From assembly GCA_026129905.1 (NCBI GenBank), contig JAHCHE010000019.1:111947-175946 (forward strand): 64,000 nt of DNA, in the 5' to 3' direction. The DNA is from Bryobacteraceae bacterium (lineage in GTDB: Bacteria > Acidobacteriota > Terriglobia > Bryobacterales > Bryobacteraceae). A program made the position numbers and the translations under genes. Of the stretch, positions 27,301-36,468 are shown piece after piece. The notes under the pieces were generated by a model, which did not search any database, was not told the DNA's origin, and worked only from the letters and a program-made list of their open reading frames with translations. How positions within the stretch are numbered: the first letter of the stretch is position 1; each line of letters opens with the position of its first letter.

Positions 27301-30300
27301 GGTGCAGGTGGACCATCCGGGCGGCAGCGGCTCGACGGCGTACCTGTATTCGGCGAACACGGTGACGATGACCGATCCGGCGGGAAAATGGAAGAAGTAC
27401 TGGATGGACGCGTTCGGGAACCTGACGCGGGTGAACGAGCCGAACCCGGCGGGCGGCACGGTGGACACGTATTACACGTACAACTTCCGGAACCAGTTGA
27501 CGCAGTCGTCGATGACGCGGAGCGGAACGACGCAGTTGCGGACGTGGACGTATAACCGGGCGACGGGGCGGCTGACGAGCGTGACGCATCCGGAGACGGG
27601 AACAACCTCGTACACCTACAACGGCGACGGAACCATCGCCACGAAAACGGATGCCAAGGGGCAGCAGATCGCGTACACCTATGACGAGTACAAGCGGGTT
27701 CGAACGGCCGGCGGCGTGACGTTCACGTATGATACGGACCCGTTCGGAGGCGGGTCCGATTACCAGGCGGGCCGTCTTTCTCAGGTTGAATATGACAATG
27801 GCGGAGGGTTGTTCACCGAGAAATATCGCTACGATCAGGCGGGCCTGGTTGTTAAGAAGAGGGTCCATCTGCTCCGGTCCGGGAACAAGCAGGGGGATCT
27901 GGACGTCGATTACACGTACAACGTCGAAGGGCAAGTTACGTCCGTGAAGTACCCGAATGGGAACACGTACACGTACGGGTTTGATGCGATGGGGCGGCCG
28001 AACAAGCTGACGCCTCCCGGCGCCTCGCCGCAGGATTACGTAAAAGATGTGCTGTACGGACCGGCGGGGGAGATGACGCAGATCAAGGTTCAGATGGACC
28101 CGCCGCAAAACCCCTGGGACTACTACACGGAGACCCGGGGCTACAACCCGCGGCTCCAACTGAACGAGTTACAGGTTAAGAACCACGTGAATGCCATCCT
28201 GGTACATCACCAGTACCGGTATTCGGAGTCGGACCCAGGGGGCCAGGCGATGGTGATAGGCCAGCCAGATAGCGTACGCAGGCTGGCTTCGGCCTTCCAG
28301 ACCGACGGAACAGGGATAGCCGGAACGATGAAATCGCAGGCCGCCGACGGCGCCACGGCGCAAGAAGGCCGAATGGAACCGGCTTTGTTCGACCCGGCGA
28401 ATTTTGGAGTGATCGAGCGCGGAATCGAGTTGGCGCGACTGTCAGACCCGTACGAGGTGAATTATCTGCCGGGGCCGGAAACCACGTCCAAAGCGGCGCG
28501 GCTGGCCCGGACGGCGGCGGAGAGCGGCGGAGAGAAGAACTTCGTCGAGGAAACGCTGATGAGCGATAATTTCAGCGGCGGCTTCTCCGGCTGGACCGTG
28601 GTGGACGACGGGGCGAACAACGGACCGTCAAGCTGGAGCGTGAGTAGCGGAGAACTGCGGCAGACGTCGAATATCAGCGGGGAGGGAAGTTCGACGTACG
28701 CCAAGCCGGGAACGTACGCGGTGAAAGGCGATGCGGCGTGGACGAGCTACAAAGTGACAGCCAAGCTGCAGACGACGACAGCCGACGACGACGCGATCGG
28801 ATTGATGTTCGGCTACCAGGACGGCGGCAACTACTACCGGTTCTCGATGGATTACCAGCGGAGTTACCGCTGGCTGGTGAAGGTGGTGAACGGGACGTGG
28901 ACGGTGCTGGCCGAGGACGCCGTGCAGTACGCGCGGGGCCAATGGCACGACGTGGAAGCCAGCCTGTCGGGCGGCGTGGTGACGGTGAAGCTGAACGGGC
29001 AGCAGATCTTCAGCGTGGCCGATTCCAGTCACACGGCGGGGAAGATCGCGCTGTACAGTTGGGCGAACGCGGCGGCGAAGTTCGACGACGTGGTGGTGAC
29101 GAGCGTCGGAGGCGGCGGAGGGTGCACGTATGGCATCAGTCCGGCGTCGAACGCGGTGGGAGCGGGCGGCGGGACGGGCAGCGTGGCGGTGACGGCAGGG
29201 GCGGGCTGCGCGTGGACGGCGGTGAGCAACGACGGAACCTGGCTGACGGTGACCTCCGGGGCGAGCGGGTCGGGGAATGGGACGGTGGGCTATTCGGCCG
29301 CGGCGAATGGCGGCTCCGAGCGCCAAGGGACGATCACGATCGCCGGACAGACGTTCACGGTGACCCAGGCGGGCGGAACGCTGATGAGCGATAATTTCAG
29401 CGGCGGCTTCTCCGGCTGGACGGTGGTGGACGACGGGGCAAACAACGGGCCTTCAAGCTGGAGCGTCGCCAGCGGAGAGCTCCGGCAGACGTCGAATATC
29501 AGCGGCGAGGGAAGCTCGACGTACGCCAAGCCGGGGACGTACGCGGTGAAAGGCGATGCGGCCTGGACGAGCTACAAAGTGACAGCCAAGCTGCAGACGA
29601 CGACAGCCGACGACGACGCGATCGGATTGATGTTCGGCTACCAGGACGGCGGCAACTACTACCGGTTCTCGATGGATTACCAGCGGAGTTACCGCTGGCT
29701 GGTGAAGGTGGTGAACGGGACGTGGACGGTGCTGGCCGAGGACGCCGTGCAGTACGCGCGGGGCCAATGGCACGACGTGGAAGCCAGCCTGTCGGGCGGC
29801 GTGGTGACGGTGAAGCTGAACGGGCAGCAGATCTTCAGCGTGGCCGATTCCAGTCACACGGCGGGGAAGATCGCGCTGTACAGTTGGGCGAACGCGGCGG
29901 CGAAGTTCGACGACGTGGTGGTGACGAGCGTCGGAGGCGGCGGAGGGTGCACGTATGGCATCAGTCCGGCGTCGAACGCGGTGGGAGCGGGCGGCGGGAC
30001 GGGCAGCGTGGCGGTGACGGCGGGGGCGGGGTGCGCGTGGACGGCGGTGAGCAACAACGGGGCCTGGCTGACGGTGACCTCCGGGGCCAGCGGGTCGGGC
30101 AACGGAACGGTGGGCTATTCGGCCGCGGCCAATGGCGGCTCCGAGCGGCAAGGGACGATCACGATCGCCGGGCAGACGTTTACGCTGACGCAGGCGGGCA
30201 ACTGGGCGGCGGCGCCGAGCGGCAATAGCGGGCGGCTGTGGCAGATGGAAGACCTGGTGGCGGGCGAGGAGGTGACGTATCGCTACGACGAGCTGGGGCG

Positions 30301-31762
30301 GCTGACGAGGGCCGAAACCACCGGTCCGCAGTGGGGACTTTCCTTCTCCTATGACGGGTTTGGCAACCGGCTGAGCCAGGCGCAGATCAAGGGGACCGTG
30401 CCGGTGGTGGAGCGGACGGTGAATGCGGCGAACAACCGGTTGGTGTCGCAGACGGGGATTCCGGTGGCCTACGACGCCAACGGCAACCTGACGCTAACTC
30501 ATGTGGCGGGGTGTGCGACGGCGGCGACGCTGACGTACGACCAGTTCAACCGGCTGACGCAGGTGACGGCGACGGGCTGCTACGCGGAATCCTACGGGTA
30601 TGGGGCCGACGGTCGGCGGGTGTGGAAGAAGACGCAGGTGGGCTCGACGGTGACCGAGACGGTGTACGTGTACGGGGTGGGCGGGGAGCGGATCGCGGCG
30701 TACACGCCGGACACGAGCGGGGCGACGCTGGAGTTCACCAATGAGAAGAGGTGGGTGTACTTTGGGGGCCGGGTGGTGAAGGGGCCGGACGGGCCGGAGT
30801 TCCGGGACCGGCTGGGGTCGGTGGCGCTGCGCGGGGGGACGGCGGCCAGTTACTTCCCGTATGGTGAGGAGCGGACGGCAACGGCGGGGGAGAAGGACAA
30901 GTTTGCGACGTACTTTCGGGATGGGATGACGGGGCTGGATTACGCGCAGCAGAGATACTATTCGAGCACCCTGGGGAGGTTTCTGACGGCGGATCGCATC
31001 ACGGCCAATAATGCCGTCGTCTTGCCCGACAACTGGAACAAATACACATACGTGGGAGGTGATCCGGTCAACAAGACGGATCCGGCGGGCTTGTGTTCTC
31101 CCGAGGACGATCCGCCTTGCTTCATTGTTGAGGGGGTCGCTCTAGGTCCGGATGTTATCGGTGGCGAACCGGTAGATCCAACTCTAATCTCATGGGCGCC
31201 GCAGTACACCCCTTCAAATACTCCGCCGTCCACTTCATGGCGCATGCAGCAGCGACAGAAGGCGCGGCAGGCCGAAGCGATGGAACGTAACGCGTTTGAA
31301 GCGTTCGTGGATGCGCAACACAATATAGGAGCGTACCAAAACTTCAGCGATCCCAAATGTGCTGATCTCTTAGAAGGCCTCGGAATCACTAGCCAGGCTC
31401 TTCTCGACATGGTTGCCAAGCTCGTTCCAGTTAATGCGGCGACCAGCCATACTCCAGTTACCGCTGTCTCCTCCCAACCGGCTAATTTTCCAACACAGAC
31501 CGTGAGTCAATTCTTCCAGGCTCACCCCGGGGCTAATTCACTCGCAGGAAACAAAACCAACGGCGTAGTCTATATCCGAGTCGGAGCTTGGCTTCAATAC
31601 TCTGAACCTGGAGCCGTGGCGGCGCTGATACACGAGGCGCTTCATTTTTTTCCTGGGTTGGACGACCAGAGGCTTTGGAAGACCTTTGTGCCCGGCCAGG
31701 AGTTCGATCCAGGAAACACGGTGAACATAACTACTAACATTCAAACGGACTGCTTGAAATAA
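24381..31762 (+). CDS. Sec-exported RHS/YD-repeat protein with HEXXH tip (one frameshift)
   Basis: The ATG at 24381 gives a signal peptide (MKRTAFWLLCCAVPGWGA) and about 160 residues of a secreted domain. The frame then breaks near 24858-24862; one added base (reading NPDGDSS) joins it to the long frame ending at 31762. Order after the break: an Fn3-like segment (to ~25190); the RHS N-part and YD repeats (~25200-28200); a poorly conserved linker; two identical-order modules of lectin-like fold plus BACON (28553-30202); more YD repeats; the RHS-associated core ending RYYSSTLGRFLTAD and DPAGL (~31090); then a variable tip with an HEALH motif (31631-31645). YD-repeat shells are known to enclose C-terminal toxins. 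A peptidase tip is inferred from HEXXH alone. The frameshift may be real or a sequencing error. Confidence 0.85.
28553..30202 (+). repeat. 825-bp tandem duplication inside the RHS gene
   Basis: Two units, 28553-29377 and 29378-~30202, each encode 275 residues. The first part of each is a concanavalin-like domain starting TLMSDNFSGGFSGWTVV, and the second is a BACON domain (CTYGISPASNAVGAGGG to TFTVTQAGG). Long stretches are identical at the DNA level with only scattered changes, and the frame is kept. This points to a recent, in-frame duplication. Confidence 0.92.
30168..30995 (+). repeat. RHS core repeat, copy in the full-length gene
   Basis: This 828-bp stretch encodes the last BACON strand, YD repeats and the RHS-associated core. 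It recurs at 32463-33290 with a constant offset of 2,295 bp and no visible indels. It ends at GACGGCGGATC, exactly where the two tips diverge. Confidence 0.92.
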
Positions 31763-31778
31763 GTGTCTGGAGAAAACA

Positions 31779-32435
31779 ATGATTTTCTGCGCATTTCGCG
31801 GGTCCACAGTGATGATGGTGGTTGTAACTTTCTTGTTCGCATGCAACAGTCCCAGCGCAAACAATGAGAGAAAAGAAACCAAAAAGAAGCTCATAGAGAG
31901 AAGGTCGCTCACTATTCACCCAGTGACTATCGACGGACAATCGGCGCGTATTAAGGTACTCGCTCTTCGCGATCCATTTGGAACAGATTATACTTCGACG
32001 TGCAAAGGACCAACTTGCACGGGGTTGATAGGCAGAGACTACAGTTTTCGGGTGCTAGTGGAACAGAATGGTAGAATTCTTGAGGGCGCAACATGGGTGG
32101 GCAGCCCAAAATCATGGGTCACCGTCGATATGGGTCCGGCAATCGGCACAGCCGGTGACTTCGAGGGAAAGGAAGTCAAGGGTAGATTGGTGGGCGTTCC
32201 ACAGCACGGTGGACCGACATGGGTACGGTTGCAGCACATATATACTCGTAATGTGAAAGAATCCGGACTAGACGCCAGCGGCAACTTTAGTCTGTATAAT
32301 GTGCTACCCGCCAAATGGATTCTGCTTGTTCTACATGGCGACCAGGTTCTATACAATCGGCTGGTGACACTTCCGCAGGAGTCACTCTTGGCTCAGGAGC
32401 CACCTTTGGTTATTGATCTGAGGCAGCCGAACTGA
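31779..32435 (+). CDS. Putative lipoprotein following the first RHS tip
   Basis: This 218-residue protein starts at the ATG at 31779, preceded by GGAG at 31770. The hydrophobic segment MMVVVTFLFAC ends in a plausible lipobox (LFAC), so it is probably lipidated and exported. The C-terminal half has beta-rich carboxypeptidase-regulatory/Cna-B-like features (VKESGLDASGNFSLYNVLPAKWILLVLHGDQ). The middle carries GPTCTGLIGRDYSFRVLVEQ and a stretch on charged substitutions. The start is 16 bp behind the RHS stop. Its AT content is higher than that of the RHS core. Position and export suggest an immunity or partner protein for the tip, but I see no known immunity family. Confidence 0.7.
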   Translation: MIFCAFRGSTVMMVVVTFLFACNSPSANNERKETKKKLIERRSLTIHPVTIDGQSARIKVLALRDPFGTDYTSTCKGPTCTGLIGRDYSFRVLVEQNGRILEGATWVGSPKSWVTVDMGPAIGTAGDFEGKEVKGRLVGVPQHGGPTWVRLQHIYTRNVKESGLDASGNFSLYNVLPAKWILLVLHGDQVLYNRLVTLPQESLLAQEPPLVIDLRQPN

Positions 32436-32462
32436 CAGAGCCACTACGACCGCCTGTACGCA

Positions 32463-33290
32463 CCGGGCAGACGTTTACGCTGACCCAGGCGGGCAACTGG
32501 ACAGCGGCGCCGAGCGGCAATAGCGGGCGGCTGTGGCAGATGGAAGACCTGGTGGCGGGCGAGGAGGTGACGTATGCCTACGATGAGCTGGGGCGGCTGA
32601 CGCGAGCCGAAACCACCGGTCCGCAGTGGGGACTTTCCTTCTCCTATGACGGGTTTGGCAACCGGCTGAGCCAGGCGCAGATCAAGGGGACCGTGCCGGT
32701 GGTGGAGCGGACGGTGAATGCGGCGAACAACCGGCTGGTGTCGCAGACGGGGATTCCGGTGGCCTACGACGCCAACGGGAACCTGACGCTAACCCATGTG
32801 GCGGGGTGTGCGACGGCGGCGACGCTGACGTACGACCAGTTCAACCGGCTGACGCAGGTGACGGCGACGGGCTGCTACACGGAATACTACGGGTATGGGG
32901 CCGACGGCCGGCGGGTGTGGAAGAAGACGCAGGTGGGCTCGACGGTGACCGAGACGGTGTACGTGTACGGGGTGGGCGGCGAGCGGATCGCTTCCTACAC
33001 GCCGGACACGAGCGGGGCGACGCTGGAGTTTACGAACGAGAAGAGGTGGGTGTACTTTGGGAGCCGGGTGGTGAAGGGGCCGGACGGGCCGGAGTTCCGG
33101 GATCGGCTGGGGTCGGTGGCGCTGCGCGGAGGGACGGCGGCCAGTTACTTCCCGTACGGGGAGGAGCGGACGGCGACGGCGGGGGAGAAGGATAAGTTTG
33201 CGACGTACTTCCGGGACGGGATGACGGGGCTGGATTACGCGCAGCAAAGGTATTATTCGAGTGTGGTGGGGAGGTTTTTGACGGCGGATC
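32463..33290 (+). repeat. RHS core repeat, orphan copy
   Basis: This is near-identical to 30168-30995, with the same length and offset throughout. It starts abruptly after unrelated sequence, mid-way through the last BACON strand, so this copy is a displaced fragment rather than a complete gene start. Confidence 0.92.
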
Positions 33291-34087
33291 CGTACGTGGC
33301 GCCGGGGGCGGCGGCGGAGCCGCAGGGGTGGAACCGGTATGGGTATGTGGCGGGGGATCCGGTGAACTTCAATGATCCACCGGGACTTGTGCCGTGTCCG
33401 GCAGGTAGCGAGACGACCTGCATCGAGGTGATCGCTCCGTATCCGGTGGACCTGATCGGCGTCGTGGGCGTTGGGCCGGCCGGTGGCGGCGGTGGCGGCG
33501 GGAATATACCGAGCACGTTCGCGATGCTGAATGCGGAAACGGCGGACCGGGATGAAACGGAGAAGGTGACAGCCGGGCTAAGAGCGATGCGAGCTACAAC
33601 GGCAGGGCTTCGTCCTTTGCTTTTGAACAGGATCACGTCGCTCGCGGGGACCAATTGTGGCACCATCTTCTCGAAAGATCAAGAATATGATCTCTCCAGT
33701 GGGGCGCTAACGGCCACCGCGAGAACAGCCACTATTTGGAACATTAACGGCAGCGAAGGTACACTGAGGCTCAGCCAGGCGACGGGATCCTTGTACGATC
33801 CCGATCCTATGATCCGAGATTACTTCAGCGGCGAGGGTGGTGACGCATACTACGTATCCGGAAACGCCATTTTCGTTGACTCCAGTTTCTTTGTTCATCC
33901 GGAGTTCGGTCCGCGCACTGCGAGGAGCAAAGCCACGTTGCTGCTTCATGAACTTCTTCACATGGTTACAGGACTTGGAGATCTTGAGATTGCGCGCCAT
34001 TTCAGGATTCCACTTCCAGCGAACGCCACGGAGGCGGATGCCAGCGCCGCGTTCCGCAACTGGTTGAACAATGACTGCAATGACTGA
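32540..34087 (+). CDS. Orphan RHS core with a second HEXXH tip
   Basis: The open frame from the first ATG covers 515 residues. It has no signal peptide, no ribosome site and no N-terminal RHS shell. Residues 1-~255 are the RHS core shared with the upstream gene, ending RYYSSVVGRFLTADP and DPPGL. The tip (33370-34087) is unlike the first over most of its length, but it also contains an HEXXH motif, HELLHMVTGLGD (HELLH at 33947-33961), aligned with HEALHFFPGLDD in the first tip. It is probably a silent cassette that can replace the expressed tip by recombination in the 828-bp core. Some expression by read-through is possible. Confidence 0.75.
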   Translation: MEDLVAGEEVTYAYDELGRLTRAETTGPQWGLSFSYDGFGNRLSQAQIKGTVPVVERTVNAANNRLVSQTGIPVAYDANGNLTLTHVAGCATAATLTYDQFNRLTQVTATGCYTEYYGYGADGRRVWKKTQVGSTVTETVYVYGVGGERIASYTPDTSGATLEFTNEKRWVYFGSRVVKGPDGPEFRDRLGSVALRGGTAASYFPYGEERTATAGEKDKFATYFRDGMTGLDYAQQRYYSSVVGRFLTADPYVAPGAAAEPQGWNRYGYVAGDPVNFNDPPGLVPCPAGSETTCIEVIAPYPVDLIGVVGVGPAGGGGGGGNIPSTFAMLNAETADRDETEKVTAGLRAMRATTAGLRPLLLNRITSLAGTNCGTIFSKDQEYDLSSGALTATARTATIWNINGSEGTLRLSQATGSLYDPDPMIRDYFSGEGGDAYYVSGNAIFVDSSFFVHPEFGPRTARSKATLLLHELLHMVTGLGDLEIARHFRIPLPANATEADASAAFRNWLNNDCND

Positions 34088-35294
34088 CATCACGTCTTTT
34101 TCGCGAATTGTCCTGTTGGCTCCGGTTGTTGTCTCGTTGGTCCTGGGGCAACAAGTTCTACAAGAGAAGCGCGGCAAGCATTTTCTAGTTCGGGACGTGT
34201 TTGTTGACGCAGAACGGTTTTCCTTCACCAACGTGGAGCGCCTCTCCCAGGCGGCTTTAGATGAATACAACGATCTCGGCTTTGTTCAATTTACAGCCTT
34301 CGGCGGCGAGCGACCCGGCAGACCTGCTCCCAAGCCGGATCACTGGGATTATTCACAGTGGCACCGATCATATGTCCATATTGCTACTCGTCCGACCAGA
34401 GTAGCCGAAATGATCGCGATCCAGGGCGATGCGGTGCTTCGGTACCGGGGCGTCAATGGAGAGGTTCTCCGCCGCGTACTGAGAGGTCGCGATCCTTTGA
34501 TTGGTCCTGATTTCGAAGTTCTACATATTACCCTCAACGAAGCCCCTCTCCGACGGGGAGAGCAGAAAACCCGGGCTTCGGTTTTCGCACGGACCCAGCT
34601 TCCGTTGGAGGCAGGCCTTGGCGAAAGAATCTTCGTTTTCTTGCGCCAGCGGCTTGGGCTACCGCTCTCGCTCTACGCCCGTAATGACGTTTGGTTCATT
34701 GATAACTGGCGATTTCCCGTGCTGTATCCCTTCTCGCCGGCAGTTGCTCCTCCTTCGGCAGAGGAGCATAGGAGATCGCGGACGTTACACTGCAGTATGG
34801 AAAGTGGCGAACTTGCCTGCTCATTGGCGGGGGGGGGAATAGACCCTGCGATGGCCGTCCGGCTCCAGCGACGGAGGGAGCGGTTCGTCCGGACAGCGTA
34901 CGACAGGCTGGCCGTCCGCAGTGGGCTATTTGGCGGCGCCGCCTACCGGTCTACGGTCCGCGCGTTCGCTATAATCCCGGCATGTCTACCCTGTGCCCGG
35001 CACGCCTTCCTGGCCGCTCCAGCGCTGCTCGGAGTCGCTACGCTCGAGCAAATTCCGCTCGCCATCACCACGGACGAAACTGACGACGATCTTGCCGTAG
35101 CCGCGACGTGTGCTTCGGGGGGGAGGCTGGTGACGCGGATGGAGCCGGGGGCGAGCGTGACGGAGAATGTGTTTGTGGATCGGCTGGGGTTGGTGGCTCG
35201 ACGGGGCTACGGTACTTTCCGTACGGGGAGGAGCGCGGAGGGACGACGGCGCAGGAGCGGGACAAGTTCGGGACGTACTTTCGGGACGGGGTGA
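34071..35294 (+). CDS. Exported protein after the second tip, fused by read-through to an RHS remnant
   Basis: The start is at ATG 34071 (or 34080), overlapping the end of the orphan RHS frame. A signal peptide (IVLLAPVVVSLVLGQ) precedes about 235 residues of unknown family (VLQEKRGKHFLVRDVFVD, HITLNEAPLRRGEQKTR, FFVFLRQRL-like segment). At 34829-34837 there is a run of nine G. With eight G the protein would end at a TAG (34841-34843 as numbered) as a normal ~257-residue protein. With nine it runs on through unrelated sequence into a broken RHS core. I therefore think the natural gene ends near 34843. It occupies the same relative place as the lipoprotein after tip 1. Confidence 0.55.
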   Translation: MTAMTDITSFSRIVLLAPVVVSLVLGQQVLQEKRGKHFLVRDVFVDAERFSFTNVERLSQAALDEYNDLGFVQFTAFGGERPGRPAPKPDHWDYSQWHRSYVHIATRPTRVAEMIAIQGDAVLRYRGVNGEVLRRVLRGRDPLIGPDFEVLHITLNEAPLRRGEQKTRASVFARTQLPLEAGLGERIFVFLRQRLGLPLSLYARNDVWFIDNWRFPVLYPFSPAVAPPSAEEHRRSRTLHCSMESGELACSLAGGGIDPAMAVRLQRRRERFVRTAYDRLAVRSGLFGGAAYRSTVRAFAIIPACLPCARHAFLAAPALLGVATLEQIPLAITTDETDDDLAVAATCASGGRLVTRMEPGASVTENVFVDRLGLVARRGYGTFRTGRSAEGRRRRSGTSSGRTFGTG

Positions 35295-35388
35295 CGAACC
35301 TGGATTACGCGCAGCAAAGGTATTATTCGAGCACGGCGGGGAGGTTCTTGAGCGCGGATCCTTTACGTACCGCGTGCGCTTCTTCTGA
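35103..35388 (+). pseudogene. Third RHS core, truncated and frameshifted
   Basis: Translation gives DRLGLV in one frame and then GSTGLRYFPYGEERGGTTAQ, FGTYFRDGVTNLDYAQQRYY and SSTAGRFLSADPL in the next, with an indel near 35195-35205. It matches the RHS-associated core in order but is clearly diverged from the two 828-bp copies. It has no tip and no start, and stops at the end of the core just before the dehydrogenase gene. Confidence 0.82.
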
Positions 35389-35402
35389 TCGCGCCGTCCC
35401 GA

Positions 35403-36458
35403 TCAGTACCCCTTCTTCTTGTCCACGACGTTGTGGAGTTGCTCGCCTTTGACGAACCGCGCGACGTTCTCTTTGAGCAGCTCCAGGCGGCGCGGGAATT
35501 CGCCGTCGCTCTGCGTGGCGATGTGGGGCGTAATGACGACGTTGTCGAACTTCCATAGCGGATGGCGCTTCGGCAGCGGCTCCGGATCGGTGACGTCCAC
35601 CCCCGCGCCCGCCAGCCGGCGGCTGTCCAGCGCCTTCACCAGCGCCTCCAGGCTGTAGAGCTTGCCGCGCGAGACGGCGATGAAGTAGCTGCCCTTCTTC
35701 ATCAGCTCGAACTGCCGCGCGCCGAACATCCCCTCGCTCTCGGGCGTGTGCGGCGCGGCAAGGAAGACGGCGTCGGCCAGGGGAACGACTTCGTCAAGCC
35801 GGTCCGGGTACGTCATGCGGTCCACCGCCGGGCTCGGAGGCAGTTCCTTCGGGTCCACCCCGATTACCTTCATGTCGAACGCCTTGGCGCGCTTGGCGAT
35901 GTGCGAGCCGATGCCGCCCATGCCGACGATCACCGCCGTCTTGCCCTGCAACTCGACCAGGTCGTATGGCTTACGCTCCCATACTTCATCCGGGCGGATG
36001 GACGCGAAATACGTCAGTTTCCGCGTGAGCGCCAGCAGCATGCCCATCGCGTGGTCCGCGATGCCCGGACTCGCGACCAGGCGCGCGTTGGTCAGCGTGA
36101 TGCCGCTATCGATCAGCTCCGGGTAGCGGTAAGGCTCCACGCCCGCGCTGAGCACCTGGACCCACTGCAGCTTCCGGCCGGCGCGGATCACCTCCGCCGT
36201 CGGTCCGCCGATGAAAGCGTCGGCGTCGGCGACCTCTTTGAGCAGCTTCTCCTTCTGCTCCACCGCCTCGGGCGAGTCCGGCGTCACCGCCGTCACGGCG
36301 TGCGCCGCCGCCGGAATCCCCGGCACGATACGCGCACCGGGCGCGGCCTGCCGGAGCGCCTCAATCTCCGCCGGCGCCAGTCCGACCACGACGATCTTCT
36401 TCGGCTGGCCGAACGCCAGCGGCGCCAGCGCGACGAGCAACCAGGCGAGTTTCTTCAT
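35403..36458 (-). CDS. D-2-hydroxyacid dehydrogenase family protein with signal peptide
   Basis: This 351-residue protein has the NAD-binding motif VGMGGIGSHIAKRAKAF. The catalytic triad appears as Arg in FIAVSRGKLYS, Glu in VDVTDPEPLPKRHPL and His in VVITPHIATQSDGE. Family members reduce 2-keto acids (glyoxylate, hydroxypyruvate and relatives). Unusually, the first 18 residues (MKKLAWLLVALAPLAFGQ) form a typical Sec signal peptide, so export is predicted. Downstream of it on the same strand, nothing follows before the RHS remnant. FabG lies 10 bp upstream in the same direction and may be co-transcribed. Confidence 0.88.
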   Translation of the reverse strand: MKKLAWLLVALAPLAFGQPKKIVVVGLAPAEIEALRQAAPGARIVPGIPAAAHAVTAVTPDSPEAVEQKEKLLKEVADADAFIGGPTAEVIRAGRKLQWVQVLSAGVEPYRYPELIDSGITLTNARLVASPGIADHAMGMLLALTRKLTYFASIRPDEVWERKPYDLVELQGKTAVIVGMGGIGSHIAKRAKAFDMKVIGVDPKELPPSPAVDRMTYPDRLDEVVPLADAVFLAAPHTPESEGMFGARQFELMKKGSYFIAVSRGKLYSLEALVKALDSRRLAGAGVDVTDPEPLPKRHPLWKFDNVVITPHIATQSDGEFPRRLELLKENVARFVKGEQLHNVVDKKKGY

Positions 36459-36468
36459 CGCATGCCCC

